Below are positions 23,990 through 35,170 of a stretch of DNA of 64,000 nt, piece after piece. This DNA is from Trichobilharzia szidati (Eukaryota > Platyhelminthes > Trematoda > Strigeidida > Schistosomatidae). Made by a program: the position numbers and the translations under genes. The notes under the pieces are model-generated. The model was not told where the DNA came from, did no database searches, and saw nothing but the letters and a program-made list of their open reading frames with translations. The stretch covers positions 21,335,710 through 21,399,709 of the forward strand of contig OX235271.1 in assembly GCA_944472155.2 (NCBI GenBank). The letters are read 5' to 3'. Numbering within the stretch: position 1 is the stretch's first letter; the number at the start of each line of letters is the position of its first letter.

Positions 23990-24232
23990 AATTTTTTTCC
24001 TTCACGTTCCTCAGTGGAACATAGGGCTTCAAGCTAGAGCCAGCATCAAGTTTCTGTAGCAGTGTTTATTTTACAGGATGGGGTTGCTAGCCTTATGCCC
24101 AACCTTTCCTCTTCACCAGCATTACTTCTGGCTTAGCGAGGTAAAGGAGTGCGTCGGCCGGGAATCGAACCCAGGAATATGTGCATGGTCGGTGAGCCTC
24201 CTAACCGCTATGCCACCGACGCATAGAAGCTT
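23990..24232 (-). repeat. tRNA-derived SINE, family A, with well-folded tRNA head
   Basis: On the minus strand the head begins GCGTCGG and the tRNA-like part ends CCGACGC, a perfect 7-bp acceptor-type pair. It has an A-box-like TGGCATAGCGGTTAGGA and a B box GGGTTCGATTCC. The body ends at GGAACATAGGGCTTCAAGC read on the plus strand. It is a SINE, not a working tRNA: the anticodon arm does not fold. Confidence 0.75.
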
Positions 24233-24254
24233 ATATTACCAATGGTTAATATCA

Positions 24255-24300
24255 AACCAGCGCCTTAGACCGCTCGGCCACTCCACCGACAACCGGGCCA
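24255..24300 (-). repeat. 5' half of a tRNA-Leu/Ser-like sequence
   Basis: The minus strand reads GGAGTGGCCGAGCGGTCTAA and then GGCGCTGG, the classic D-arm of type II tRNAs (Leu or Ser). The 3' half is missing. It is probably a tRNA fragment or the head of another SINE. Confidence 0.55.
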
Positions 24301-24329
24301 ATATTAATGGAGTTTAACAATTAAGCTAT

Positions 24330-25520
24330 GAAGACTATATATGTCCAAACGAAGTTCACTTTTAACAGTTTGAAGAAATTTGGGCATTGGGTATGTGATA
24401 TTCATTATAATGAGTGTCTTTGTACTTCCCAATGATTGAAAAACAAAATGATATTCTTTTTACTGACGTTTCTCTATTTAATACTGCTAATATCTTTATC
24501 AGATCAGTGATATTGAACCAGAATTTACAAAATCTCTGTTTATATGTAACAACTAAATCATCGTTCCTCAGCATGGAGTTACTTTTGTGTTGTCAAGTTG
24601 GCCAATCGTTAAAGATAACAAAACCAGGTGTAGATGACTGTTGGATTTGATAAGTGTGTATAATTATCAAGGTAGCGCGTGTTTACATAACGAAATTGCT
24701 TATCACATTCATGTTGATTTCGTCATTTCAAGGATGGGGAGGCGGGGTGTTGTAACCAGGTCAATTTCTGGTTTAGTTCATCATTCCTATTCAGACAATT
24801 TGGATTCCATTTGATCATATGAAGTACTTCTGACGATATTAGACGTTATTTGTGATTTCTTAGATGTTTCTGGATGGTGATTTCAATACGTCAAAATCAA
24901 TTTTGTGTCCTGATTCTAGAGCGTAGCGTGTCGACCGACGGCTGATGATTTTTCAAGCCTTCCTAGTTCAGCTGAACTTCACAGTGGTCGAACAGATGCC
25001 CCGCGGTGTAATTTCTTCTGGTTTTGATTTCTCTATGGCAATGTTTGTCCGATGTATATAGCGTCACATTCCAAGCGTTTTATTTTAAGAGCACAATTAG
25101 ATAGAGAATCTTTTTGAGATTTTGTCCTCTGTATGGACAAGGTTGCTTCTCAGTGTGTCCGGTATTTTCAGGAAAAATCTGATGTCCTGCTTATTCAATA
25201 CTTTTCTGATATCGTCTCTCGTCTCTTCTCTATGTGGAATGGCAACTGTTGAGGCCCATGTTTTCGGAATACGCTCTCAACCATATATAACGTCAGTATT
25301 GATTTTGTTGATGAAGTTCTTTGGGCAAATATTTTGCTTGTGAGTCTCATTAATGTTTGATTTCCCCTTCTTTTGTTTCCCATCCGTTATCAAAGAGTGT
25401 GCTCGTCTGAGAAGACTTGAAACAACGGATACCTGTCAGTTGATGAGGGTGATCATCCGATGTCTAAATGTTTGTTGTTGGAGTGAGTTTTCTTCCTGAA
25501 CATGACTATACTAAATGTCC
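24330..25520 (-). pseudogene. PLE2b: 3' half of a Penelope-like element with its terminal repeat
   Basis: The minus strand from about 25520 carries the PLE2 linker, then a decayed nuclease and C-terminal part, and then the terminal repeat (24770-24330). The order is the same as in PLE2c at 54740-56060. A 61-codon piece at 25195-25383 preserves the segment between linker and nuclease. The section 24830-25030 is mirrored at 52233-52430 of the other arm. Confidence 0.65.
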
Positions 25521-26410
25521 GTTAGAAGACTGTTAAAAATAAATTGGTACTAACGGATACTCTACAAAGAATAATTTATTTAATTTGAAGAAAGACACGC
25601 CCCTCAAATTCAACGAGCTGCTGGGCCACTGGGTTCTATTCCAGCAATCTCTTCTTGTGATCCAATAGTCCTGCGTTCCGTCTCCGGGAAAGTAGAGTCA
25701 TGGGTGAGGACTGATGAAGCACGTGTAAGAATTCAGCTAAATATCTCCAACTTCATCTACCACAGAAAGCATAAAAGTAAGTTACTCTATTTAATTAATT
25801 CCTTCAAAATTGAACAGAGAACAAAGTGGATGCATAGAAGCAGAATTTGAATTTATTCATTTCATGAGTTCTCTTCAACTGTTATACACCTTTCAGAAAC
25901 TGTAGCCTAGTTTTTTCACTCTGAAATAATCAATCGTTCCCTTTCTCTCTCCCTCTCCTAGATTGCTCTGATAACTAAAGCTCTTACTTATTCTAACCAG
26001 ACAGAACATTAGTGAACCTGATTATCTCTAACAGTATATAACGGTGAATAATTCGGTGGATAGGGACTAGCAGTGTAATCCACCATGATGCGCGTCTCAT
26101 CCTATCTCGGACTAGTCAGCTAGATGTACCTGCATTCGCCAGTCAGTGATAGTGTTCCCACTGACACACGAACCCCTTACCCATCATTTCAAACTCTAAA
26201 GGTTTATCCATTGGACCACTTGAGCAGCAGGAATCATCCCTTGTGCAATAAGTGTCAGGTATTATTCAGTTTTTAAGTCAATGTTGATGTTTCTGTTGGT
26301 GTGTCTGACTGAGATGTTTGGCCTCTGTTGACAGGACAGCAATTTTGATCAAACAAATTAACAGAAAACTCAGAATTGAATTTTGAAAACTAGAGGTATG
26401 TAACTGTTTT
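25521..26410. other. No supported gene
   Basis: Unique to arm 1. It contains short decayed pieces and a pyrimidine-rich patch near 25950 but no motif or long frame. The other arm jumps from PLE2 sequence straight to the position equivalent to 26411. Confidence 0.45.
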
Positions 26411-26569
26411 GAATAGAGATGCAGATATACACTCAGTTGTGTATACTTTCTGCCTCAGATTATTCAAACCGTCAGATATCCAATAATCCACAGGAAAACA
26501 CGGTGATACACAGAAGTCCTCCCAAGTGCTTTTAATTGTTCGCTTTTCATTACTTCATTTGTGAGAGGG

Positions 26570-26775
26570 ATATAAGGCTTCAGGATTTTGGAGTTTCAGT
26601 AGTGGTGGTGTGGATTTGAAAGATCTACTCGTAACATTCCCTCTTTTTCAGGTCTGATGTTAGCTGGTGAACTAGGTAAGGTATCAGAATGCATCGGCTG
26701 GGAGGCAAACCCTAACCTCCAACACGACTGGCGACACTTCCATCATTGAACCCCACACTCTGTATTGTCAGTCAC
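26570..26775 (-). repeat. SINE, family A, diverged
   Basis: Head region on the minus strand includes TTCAATGATGGAAGTGTCGC and a B-box-like GGTTTGCCTCCC. The body ends in the AAGCCTTATATCCCTCT-type tail. Mirrored at 51890-52085. Confidence 0.5.
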
Positions 26776-26834
26776 TGATAAATACGAATAGATGAAATCG
26801 ATTTCAATAGAAGCTTCATCACTAGTGCGTACAA

Positions 26835-27320
26835 CATTTGCATTCGCCTCTATGAGTGCGAAACTTGTCACCGGCTTCACGAAGACCATTTCAAACAGGC
26901 TACGGCAGACTCTTACCAACAACTGACTTCACTGGCTCCATACTGAAGTTGAAATGGCTGACTGGCCAGCGAGAATTAGCAACAAGAAACTAGGGAAACA
27001 AACTAACCAACCAAGGAACTGTCGTTCAAGTAATATGTAAGATAAAATGAAGATGAGTTGATCGGGAATACATTGAGGAGCCCGTCGAAGCACATCACGT
27101 TAAATGCTGGCCACCGCTCGAGTGGAATCTGAGTGGGAAACGACGAGTTGGTCGTCCCATTGATGGTGACATGGGGGAGATCGTGTGGCGGGGAACAGAT
27201 GACAGATTTTGAGCAGTCGTGTGGCTAGTCAGCTGAAGAGGAGAGCAGAGAACAGAACAAAATGGGGACGTGTTGTTGAATCCCTAACGTCTACTCAGAA
27301 TCCAAATGAACAATAATAAT
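26835..27320 (+). mobile_element. RTE-type 3' fragment
   Basis: The plus strand shows the RTE tail block around GCTCGAGTGGAATCTGAG (RxxxRWNPxG region) and CATGGGGGAGATCGTGTGG. It is decayed. Mirrored at 51320-51800. Confidence 0.6.
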
Positions 27321-27689
27321 GATAACAATAACAATGGATATCTCATTAGATGATCACTTAAACGTAACTTCTAGTGTATTTTTTATACCTAATAAAAAAA
27401 TCTCGTTACTGCTAATTTATTATGGATTATCTCATAAATAAAGTTTTACTCAAATACACATTCCTTTTCTCTTGTCGTCATCCGATTGACCTCGAACAGT
27501 GTGATTCTATTAGCTGTGCATGAAAAACAGAAACTATTTTTTCAGTGCAATTAAGCAGAAATCTTGTTCATACTAATTCTATTTGAATTATTTTCTGTTT
27601 GTTAGTTAGTTTATTTTGTTCTATTGATGTCTCTTATCATTTAAAAGAAAGAGAATTAGAAGTGACTAGGTTGTCCACTTGTAGTATTA

Positions 27690-27752
27690 GAAGTAGTAGT
27701 AGTATAAGTATTAGATTAAATCGTAGCAGTAGTAGCAGTAGTGGAAAGTCGT
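27690..27752 (+). repeat. AGT microsatellite
   Basis: Interrupted (AGT)n/(GTA)n. In the partner arm (50860-50965) the run is longer, so it changed length after the duplication. Confidence 0.85.
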
Positions 27753-28479
27753 AACTAGCGCAGTCCATCAAGTTTGTGTGTGAGAAGAAATACTCACCAA
27801 CGACATTGGATGGGTTCTTGACTGTACATCGCGAATCGGCAGAAGTTAGAATTGATAGGCCACTGAATTCCATCTCAGTGGCCAGATGCTCTACGAACTC
27901 GCCATTTAACCTGAAGGTCCTGAGATCATAGATGAGTACAGCTTAAGGGATGCAAAAATGGACGAGGCAGCTGTCCACTTCGCCCGAACTGTTGACAATA
28001 ATATAAATGATTTCAGTTTGTGATCACTCTTGAGGAATTTTAACACTATCCAACCCTCTTATCACAACTCTGTGTGTCCAGTCAGAATCACGTGATAAAT
28101 TGTGAAGCCCACTGGTTGCATTGCAATAACAATTGACGTCTATAAGTCCAGCGACTTAATGGTTTATTTATTTTCTGAAAGTATTATGCTAACGAAATTG
28201 AAGTTATGATTACCATGTCATTTGTCTTATCTCTTCACATTTGGCATTTTATGTACACAGATTCAACTATGACACAATTTAATTGAGTTGAATACCTACT
28301 TTTGCCACAGATGCAGTAGAATGCAGTGTAAGCAGATATGGTGAACTCAGTGACTGTTATTTCTGTCTTGATAAATCCTGGATGCATTCATGTATTCATG
28401 ATGCGAGTACTGAAGTCATTATAATACGTGTCGTCGGAAAATCTAGGCGTATAAGCTTTACTCTCAGTGTTGCTAGATT

Positions 28480-29180
28480 TTCGTCATGAACCCACCAACA
28501 TCAGTTAGAGAGTTCATTGAAAAGTAGCCAGTCAAGAGCACTGGATAGCTGTTCTATCCTAGGGTTTACGAATCTCCAGCAGTTCACATTCACATCCTCA
28601 CAACAGGAGATTTTCACGTTACAAGACCAAGTCCGCTGGTGACCATTCAACCACTTGGGCTGGAATTCAGTGACCTGCGAATTCTAACTTTGTCAACACA
28701 CTGGTGACATGGCACCTCGTCTCACCAATGCCTCCATGTTTGTGAGTGATCTGTGACGAAAATCTGAGGTCTATGAAATTAGTCCACAATATTCACAAAT
28801 CCTTTCATTTGAATGTTGATCGCCAGCTCACTGATGACCAATGAATGGATCGACGGAAATCATAGAGTGGGAAGTTGTGAGCACTGGTGTTTACCATGTA
28901 ATGATGAAGTGCATAGTCATGGAAGATACTGTCGAAGACTGAGCTGTATCAGGAGATGACAAGGTTATAATTCACGGGTTATTAAATTCTAGTCCAAGCA
29001 GCTTGGTCTTGTGAGCTGAAGTCTCGGCTTCGATACCTGGCTGTGGGATAATGGATATGCACTCCACTAAAGTCTCGGAAAAACAAGGATATAACAGCTA
29101 TCCAGTGTTGCTGGCTCACTGGTTTTCAATGAACTCCCCAACTCATGTTGGTCGGTTCGTAAGGAATATCTAACAACACT
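28480..29180. repeat. Fold-back pair of family-B SINE-like repeats
   Basis: The copy at about 28480-28700 is the reverse complement of the copy at about 28965-29180. Shared landmarks are the ACTGGATAGCTGT block and the A-C-C-A-A-C-A-T-C-A-G-T-T-type end. About 260 bp separate them. The whole hairpin is repeated in arm 2 at 49490-50170. Confidence 0.6.
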
Positions 29181-29337
29181 GAGAGTAATTCAAACTCTTC
29201 ACAAATCTTAAACTGTGATTAGTCTACAGGAAACTTTAGGTGACTGACCAACTCATGGGACTTCTTTATATCAAAGGAAAATAAAACTATTCAAACAAGT
29301 GTGACTGAATCACATAATCAATGATTATACAGGAGAA

Positions 29338-30005
29338 ATGGAGGAACGAACGGAGATGATATCCTCAATGGCCTTGAAATGGGGGCGCTTTCCGGTGTCC
29401 TCTTCATACGTATGTCGGTGGATATATTGTTATGAGCACACACGACTAACATTGAAACAATCGATTACAAAAGCCAGTGGCTTTTACATAAATATGGCGT
29501 TAATCTACAACAGAAATACAGAGAATAACGAGAAGTTGGCAAAATCGTTCGTTAAAATCGACCATTGACAGCTTTGTTCTCTTCGAAAGGTATGTTGACG
29601 ATACTTTCATCATTCGTGATAGCGAATGTGACCTAAATGGTGTCCTAGATCCACACAGCTCTCAGATTTACAACTGAAGTAGGAAGTGAACAAACGATGT
29701 TGTTTCTAGATGCTCAAATGAAGGAGAAGCCTGAGGGATTGATTACTGGGCAGATCAGCATATAGAAAACCTGAGCAGAACAGCCAGTTGACAAACTTCT
29801 ACTGTTCCATACCCATGAGTTGAAGACACTGGTTGAAAGTGCCCACACTCCAAGATTCATAGGCGAACACATGCGACCCAAAATCAACATAGAAAACCAC
29901 ATCACCGTCCTGAAGAAGATCCTGTGCATGAATGTGGTGATGTTCTGAGGAACAGTCTAAGGAAGAAGACATCAAATACATTGAAGAGAACATTCTTTGT
30001 TCGTA
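29338..30005 (+). pseudogene. PLE7 RT fragment, with arm-specific deletion
   Basis: The plus strand reads the sequence for RYVDDTFIIRDSECDLNGVL (motif C, at about 29585-29645), then a broken FLDAQMKEKPEG block (29708), and a linker with TLVESAHTPRFI. The RT part before motif C is missing because of the deletion at 29533 and earlier decay. The minus-strand counterpart is at 47930-49350. Confidence 0.7.
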
Positions 30006-30059
30006 CATCAAGATTGGTACTCTCATGTCGCACACTTACAGATAAATGTACACAGTGAC

Positions 30060-30370
30060 GATTTGACATGAGTCATTACAAATATATGATGTCTGCTTCC
30101 ATTTTCCTATTGGCACAAATGTCTATCGACAAGTAACCTTCCAATGAACTGACTGCAATGAATGTAATTTTTATTAGGAAAAAAAACAGTCGTTTTTGTT
30201 CAGCGAAGAAACATGTCTTCTCAACGACTTCATTTTCAAGCAGCTGTACAGTCGTGTTTATATTACGGAGAAGGGTATTAGGTGGCACTAGAAATTGCTC
30301 AATGATCAATATTGCACATATCATACGAATAAAGTTGATTAGAATGGTGTAACACTGAGTGGGTAGAGTT
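30060..30370 (-). repeat. Terminal-repeat-like segment related to PLE7 ends
   Basis: Contains, on the minus strand, GTACAGCTGCTTGAAAATGA and a following TTTCTTCGCTGAAC. This matches the block GTACAGCTCCTGAAGACGAT...CTTCACTGAAC in the PLE7 end repeat at 45300 and 32620. Mirrored at 47630-47870. Confidence 0.5.
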
Positions 30371-30434
30371 GAAGTGGATGAATTACAAAACTTTCAAAGT
30401 TTTTGAAATTATTGAACAGGCATAACGATTTTAA

Positions 30435-30890
30435 AATTGGTCATAGTAATGTTTTTCTCATTTGATTCTACTTCACCACTTGAATTCATCTTAGCCAACT
30501 TTATTGTTATTATCATCGTATTCTTGATTTTTCAGAAAACAAACTGACCTACAATGTTTCTAGACTCATTAATTCCACTTCATTTCTAGGTGAGTGTGTC
30601 GCGTACAGTCTATGTTCATTTTCTCTGATCTTTACCTATCTGCTACTCACCCCTACATAGCAGGCTTCACGTTTCATTAGTGACCGCTTACATTTTTCAA
30701 TAACAACATTTTTGAAGATTATCTAATAAGTGAACTTGTACAAAGATTTTAATAATTAATGTAGGTCAGGTGTTGTCTGGAAAATTCAGAATACGATGAT
30801 GATAACAATAAAGTCGGCGAAGATGAATTGAAGTGGTAGAGTAGAATAAAATAATTGAACATTACTATGAAGAATTTTGAAATCTATATA
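30435..30890. repeat. Fold-back element, about 125-140 bp arms
   Basis: Left arm (about 30435-30565) is the reverse complement of the right arm (about 30765-30890). Both contain the TATTGTTATCATCATCGTAT-type core. About 200 bp lie between. It also forms a hairpin in arm 2 (47080-47520). No coding sequence; it is MITE-like in form but I saw no clear target duplication. Confidence 0.6.
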
Positions 30891-31073
30891 CGTTCAGAAA
30901 ACAGATCTTGTTTTGATTTTCTCCTAAACACACTAGGATTATTTTAAACAATAATTTGTAATGAATCGATATGACTCGGTGCTCAAATTATCCCAAAAAA
31001 TTCGTAACATCTACTGTCTGAGTGATAACTTATGAAGACACTAAAATCTTAAGTAGAAAACATTCACTACTCT

Positions 31074-31316
31074 GTGACTTGTAAGCGTACAATTAGTCAC
31101 TCACTACAACTTGATGAATCTGACCGTCGACAACGAAATATTAGAGATAAAATACACGAGAAGAGAATAGATCATGGAACTACTTCTTCGACTGTCACAC
31201 CAATACTGACTCTGAATGATAAGTTCCCGATTTCAAAAGCCCTCAACGAAAATTTACTTCTCTGCTACACTCGGAATATTACATTCCTTACAAGAAACTA
31301 TTCAGTCAGCATGTGA
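31074..31316 (+). other. Unrecognised 80-codon open frame kept in both arms
   Basis: Encodes a basic stretch (HSLQLDESDRRQRNIRDK, then HEKRIDHGT). The inverted copy at 46609-46851 keeps the same frame and length with a handful of substitutions. It could be a piece of a PLE7 protein or a captured exon. No ATG lies at the start of the open stretch, so it is likely internal to something longer. Confidence 0.35.
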
Positions 31317-31429
31317 AAGGCAAGCGAACTCATTGGCTCACATCTCAATAAGCTTCAGTAATAGCTGAATAAATTGACAGCACTATGAGGTGATGAAGTG
31401 CCTATCCAACAACCACAACAACAACAGCT

Positions 31430-32120
31430 GCAACAACAACAACAAAAAAGCATCAGTCGTCGTCAACAGGAGAAATGTGAAATAAGTCATCTGTCTCACT
31501 TATCTAGGCAGCATCATTTCAACTACAGGTGGCACAGATGAGGATGTCAGAGGTGGGACTGGAAAAGCAAGACAGACCTTCCTTCACCACTCTGAAATCA
31601 GTTCGCACATCTGCGGCACACAGCATAAGCAATAACATCCAAATCGTCAATGTTAATGCCTAGTTATTCAGTTCTTCTGTATGGTCGAGAGACCTGACGC
31701 GTCACGAAAGCATCTCCAGCTGGGTACTGCAGACTTTCAATCAACAATCGCCTTAGCTGGCTTCATACCGAAGATCAGGCGGCTGGCCACAAAGGATGAG
31801 CAAGCAACAGAGAATTAATTCAACGAACAAACCAATCACTTATTGCCTAACGAATAAACAGGATAAAATAGAGACGGATGGGACAAACACTGTGGAGACC
31901 GTCGATTAACACCAGCCGATAGGCCTCCCAGTGAGAGCCAAATCGGAGACAACCAATTCGGCTTGAATTCGAGATTAACGTGGATGAAATCCTGTGAGGA
32001 GGAGATGAAGGTTTGTGAGCAATAGTGAATCTAGTTAAAAATGACTACAGAGAATAGGGTGGAACAAGAATGTGCAACTGCAGCCATCCATGTATTCCAC
32101 TCAGAAATTAGGGAAAAATA
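31430..32120 (+). mobile_element. RTE-type 3' fragment
   Basis: Plus strand carries the region for LSRQHHFNYRWHR in a broken frame (from an original YLGSIISTTGGTDEDV-type stretch), then the RTE C-terminal tail, preceded by a CAA-rich microsatellite. Mirrored at 45840-46510. Confidence 0.65.
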
Positions 32121-32159
32121 ATAATAGAGTTCACAAATGAAACAGGCTCAGAAGAGTGG

Positions 32160-32410
32160 AAGTGTGTCTTCTATTCGATAACAGAACACACTCTCAATTC
32201 ATGATAGTCAGTTTGGCTTGAGAAATCTTTCAAAATCTTATAGAACATGAGATCGAACTCCCCAAAAAATGTTATATCAAGACATCGCGTCATAGCAGAA
32301 GCATCAACAATCGAAAAATTCTAACCAACCCTATGTATTCCAGAGCAGTGTGTTCAGTCTCCGACTTTGTCAAGGTCATCGAAACTAGTCGAAATAAAAA
32401 TATTTATTAT
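32160..32410 (+). pseudogene. PLE7 C-terminal remnant
   Basis: In pieces the plus strand reads HRVIAEAST-type sequence, then CIPEQCVQSPTLS. This matches the general PLE C-terminus (IAEAxxIxxxKPxLCxQ...LxLPW). The same end is clearer at 45519-45704 on the minus strand. Confidence 0.6.
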
Positions 32411-32439
32411 TATTAACATAACTATAGTTTAATAACGTT

Positions 32440-32760
32440 TATTCATCAGATTTCATGTTTATTTGCTTATCTTGCTCTCTGTTTGTATTACTTAGCTCTA
32501 TTTTATCATTCACTTTACTCTGATGGCCTCTTGGAGATAATTCTGAACCCTGAAAATACTCACTGATTGAGTCATGAAGAAAATAATAGACAGTTCAGTG
32601 AGGAAAATTTTCAGTATCGACGAAATCGTCTTCAGGATCTGTACAGTTATATTTGCATTTACCGAAAACCCATAGTAGTCCATTACTATGTAACAGGGGG
32701 TTGAATAATTGATAAAACTACTCAGAGGTGGCATCCAAAGTAAAAATTTAAATGTAACTT
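32440..32760 (-). repeat. PLE7 terminal repeat with conserved hairpin
   Basis: The minus strand has CCTGAAGACGATTTCGTCGA, in which GACGA and TCGTC form a 5-bp hairpin, followed by GAAAATTTTC. The copy at 45190-45520 is almost identical. Confidence 0.55.
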
Positions 32761-32859
32761 CAGTTACTTACTTAAAGACACGATGGAAGAAAGTGTAAGA
32801 AATTTGATAAAAATTAATATTAAAACAATTAGTCCCTTTGATATATTTGAATATGGCAT

Positions 32860-33757
32860 TTAGGAGACAAATTTCGCGAGATAATATCATTTCGTAGTTT
32901 CTTCACAACCGCTTTACAACTAACATGGTTAACAATAATAAAATGTGGATCGTGACAATTACTCAATTAAATAAAATACAAAAGTACATACTGATGACCA
33001 ATAATATTTAACAGGCCATGTAGTCCGCGATAGGCGAAGATTGATGTCTATTGTCTTTTGTACGCACAGTTTAGGCTGTATGTGATTAATCCAAAGTGCT
33101 TCCATCACCTTTTTACAACCTTCAATTAAAGTTATGTTAAATAATTGTGAAACAGTCATTAATATTGATTTTGTGACCTGATATTAATAAGTGTTTTGCA
33201 ATGGATGATGTTGGATTTCTATTCAGATTACTGGCATTGGGATTTTCTGTATGATTTAGTAGCCATTTTGGAACATGTTCTTTTCGACCACGACATTGGA
33301 ACATTCTGTTGGTTCTACCTATATAGGTGTCACCGCAGCTGCAGGTGAACTTGTAGATACAGTTTGAAGTAGAGTCCACAGAATTTCGTGCTTTAATCAT
33401 AGGTACAGGGATCGAAAATATGCAGCAAGTGAGAGAAAGGGATGCGGCATAGAATGTGCGTTTGATGGCTGACCGAAGTCTTTGGGCTGTCAAATGCATA
33501 ATCTGGTCACCCTTCAATGGCAGGTTAATAAAGATAGCTTTCTTTGGTACAGAAGCTCTCTTTTCGAGATGTGGTCTTTCTTTACTGTGACAAGTGATAA
33601 CGTTTTCCGGATAACCATTAGCTAATAAAACTGAATATGTATGTCGGAACTCATCCATCAATTTGTCAGTCGTGCATATTTTTCTGGCCCTTGACAACAA
33701 ACATTTCAATAGGGAAGGTTTATACTGGATTAGCAGTCCATCTGAGGAAATCATCAA
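32860..33757 (-). pseudogene. PLE4: C-terminal half with GIY-YIG domain
   Basis: A 206-codon frame (33757-33137) has the linker (LSRARKICTTDKLMDEFRHT, LLANGYPENVI), then FINLPLKGDQIM and RLRSAIKRTFYAA. The nuclease part is SNCIYKFTCSCGDTYIGRTN with RCRGRKEHVPKWLLNH, and then SSIAKHLLISGHKININDCF. The GIY-like CIY and the YIG are intact, and the R and E of the second half are present. The frame stops at FTII; the last part (EALWINHIQPKLCVQK) is in another frame near 33060. There is no RT: the element is truncated at 33757, where an RTE tail abuts. A 3' copy lies at 43043-43283 and a plus-strand copy at 44611-45110. Confidence 0.8.
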
Positions 33758-33905
33758 GTGACATCACTAGACAAGCGCTCGAGTGGAACCCGAAAGGGAA
33801 GCGGCGAGTTGGTGGTCCAAGGGTGACTTGGAAGAAGTCATGTGAAGAGGAGATGAAAACGTGTGGGTAGATTTGGAGCCGGGAAAGACTCAATCAGAGA
33901 ACCGA
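33755..33905 (+). mobile_element. RTE C-terminal tail fragment
   Basis: Plus strand reads ITRQALEWNPKGKRRVGGPR and then VTWKKSCEEEMKTCG, the RTE-clade terminal block (WNPxGxRxxGRPxxTW). It is joined directly to truncated PLE4. Confidence 0.75.
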
Positions 33906-34207
33906 ACGGCTGAAGCATTCTTGTTTTCTTTTCCAGGTGCGACGGGCACTGGACAAGAAACAAACGAATAATGAGATCCAGGGAACAACATCACAGAAGC
34001 CATGTACAAACACCTCATTAGCATAGGCAGACATCCCAGTTGGCACTCCACCAAGCCGCTCGGAAGAGTTTTTCTCGCCCTTAAGGGAAGCATCGAGTTT
34101 TTTACTTCCGGCTGGTTCTGTCTAAGGGTCCTCACAACCCCACTAGGGGGGGAGTGAGCTGTAGCGGTAAATGATTCCTCAAAATTATTGACCACAGCAA
34201 TCATCAC
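33890..34207 (-). other. Unrecognised 105-codon frame, probably retroelement-derived
   Basis: The minus strand opens MMIAVVNNFEESFTATAHSP and continues with LRQNQPEVKNSMLP and LECQ-rich sequence. The sequence around its start recurs near 41460-41500, next to another decayed element, which points to a repeat rather than a cellular gene. Function unknown. Confidence 0.35.
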
Positions 34208-34230
34208 TCAACATTGAATGCTGACCCTCA

Positions 34231-34507
34231 CTTTTTAAGTCGACTTGTTTAGCTGAAGGCTTCCGGTCAAGCATCCTTGCCATTTGCTACTCCGTCGTGT
34301 CACGTGCGTGCACGATCACTAGCTAGCTAAGCACTCAAAACGGTTTACTATTTGGTCCCGAAATATATCACGTACTTTGGACTATCATTTGTGGCGTTTT
34401 GCTTTGTCTTTGGTACACGAAGAGCGAATACTATAGTTGTTGGTTTAAGATCTTGCGTTAGTATACTCCGTACAATTCGCGAACGTCGATACCGTCAACC
34501 TCTAAAA
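34231..34507. other. No supported gene
   Basis: Less AT-rich than its surroundings (CACGTGCGTGCACGATCAC near 34300) but with no long frame. It could be a leader or LTR remnant of the element on its left. Confidence 0.3.
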
Positions 34508-34716
34508 TATAATACATAAGGTTATATGTTAATAGGACCCACAGAAATCATTCAATTTGAAATCTTACCTAATTTCCGTATTCTGAACAAATAGAAGTAT
34601 GAAGCTTACAAAAATTAAACAAACTTCGTTATTTAGAAAATATAAAATGTCAAAAGAATTTCTACGCTATGCAAACCACTTTTGAAGTCAACTGAACACT
34701 CGAATGTTCACGCATG
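34508..34716 (-). repeat. Inverted copy of the COQ2 upstream region
   Basis: About 210 bp are the reverse complement of 36078-36290 with few differences, for example the shared CGCTATGCAAACCACTTTT and TTAATAGGACCCACAGAAAT. A short further match pairs 35095-35122 with 35828-35862, so the inverted repeat once extended inward. Confidence 0.85.
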
Positions 34717-35125
34717 TAAATGATGACGACGAAAGGTGTAATTATGTAATTTCTTGCTCTGGAGGGCAAGTTAATCTTAGTACACCACATACTACCAACT
34801 TCATATAATTAATCCCAGCACCACTCCTTTTGGAGTCAACCAATGCTATGACAGTCGAGTGGCGAAACGAACTAAGGAAAAGTTTACCGAAGACCAGGAA
34901 CCTTTACTTCACAACTAAGAAGCTAGCACAAAGAAATCAAGCTGGTGTACACTTGCTCGTGAAAAGCGATATTAGATTTCGGACGCATTTTAGCGAGATT
35001 TCAAATTTTGATCGCCACATAGCGTGTGCTTAAAGGCTTGTGAATTGTAAAGCATGGCATGTTAGGCGGTTTTCTAATGTTTGAACTATACGGCCAAGTT
35101 AAACTTGAATCACCACTAACTACTA
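34717..35125 (+). other. Spacer with short unassigned frame
   Basis: A plus-strand frame (ATG at 34848, MTVEWRNELRKSLPKTRN) of about 60 codons is not similar to anything I know. No splice signals could be tied to it. Confidence 0.25.
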
Positions 35126-35170
35126 ATGGAGTGCGACCGCATTAATGACCTTGAAACGCTGACAGAGCAG
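35126..35170 (+). CDS. Possible first coding exon: ATG followed by a consensus splice donor
   Basis: ATG at 35126 begins MECDRINDLETLTEQ, and the fifteenth codon is followed immediately by GTGAGT, a consensus 5' splice site. This would suit a short first exon of a plus-strand gene. No downstream exon could be paired with it. Joining it to COQ2 is not supported because the COQ2 first exon has its own ATG and a different phase was not excluded. It may be an orphan exon or chance. Confidence 0.25.

Larger units (their letters stand above)
26411..33357 (+). repeat. Large inverted repeat, arm 1, inner block
   Basis: Reverse complement of 44611-52233. It ends on the inner side inside the PLE4 nuclease at the sequence for FTCSCGDTYIG. 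It is about 680 bp shorter than the partner, mainly because of a 610-bp deletion at 29533. Confidence 0.9.

Noticed and set aside
24255..24300. tRNA-Leu or tRNA-Ser gene
   Set aside because: Only the 5' half is present; no anticodon, variable or T arm follows.
25690..25730. Hammerhead ribozyme at GGACTGATGAAGCAC
   Set aside because: No stem II followed by GAAA downstream, and no repeat context.
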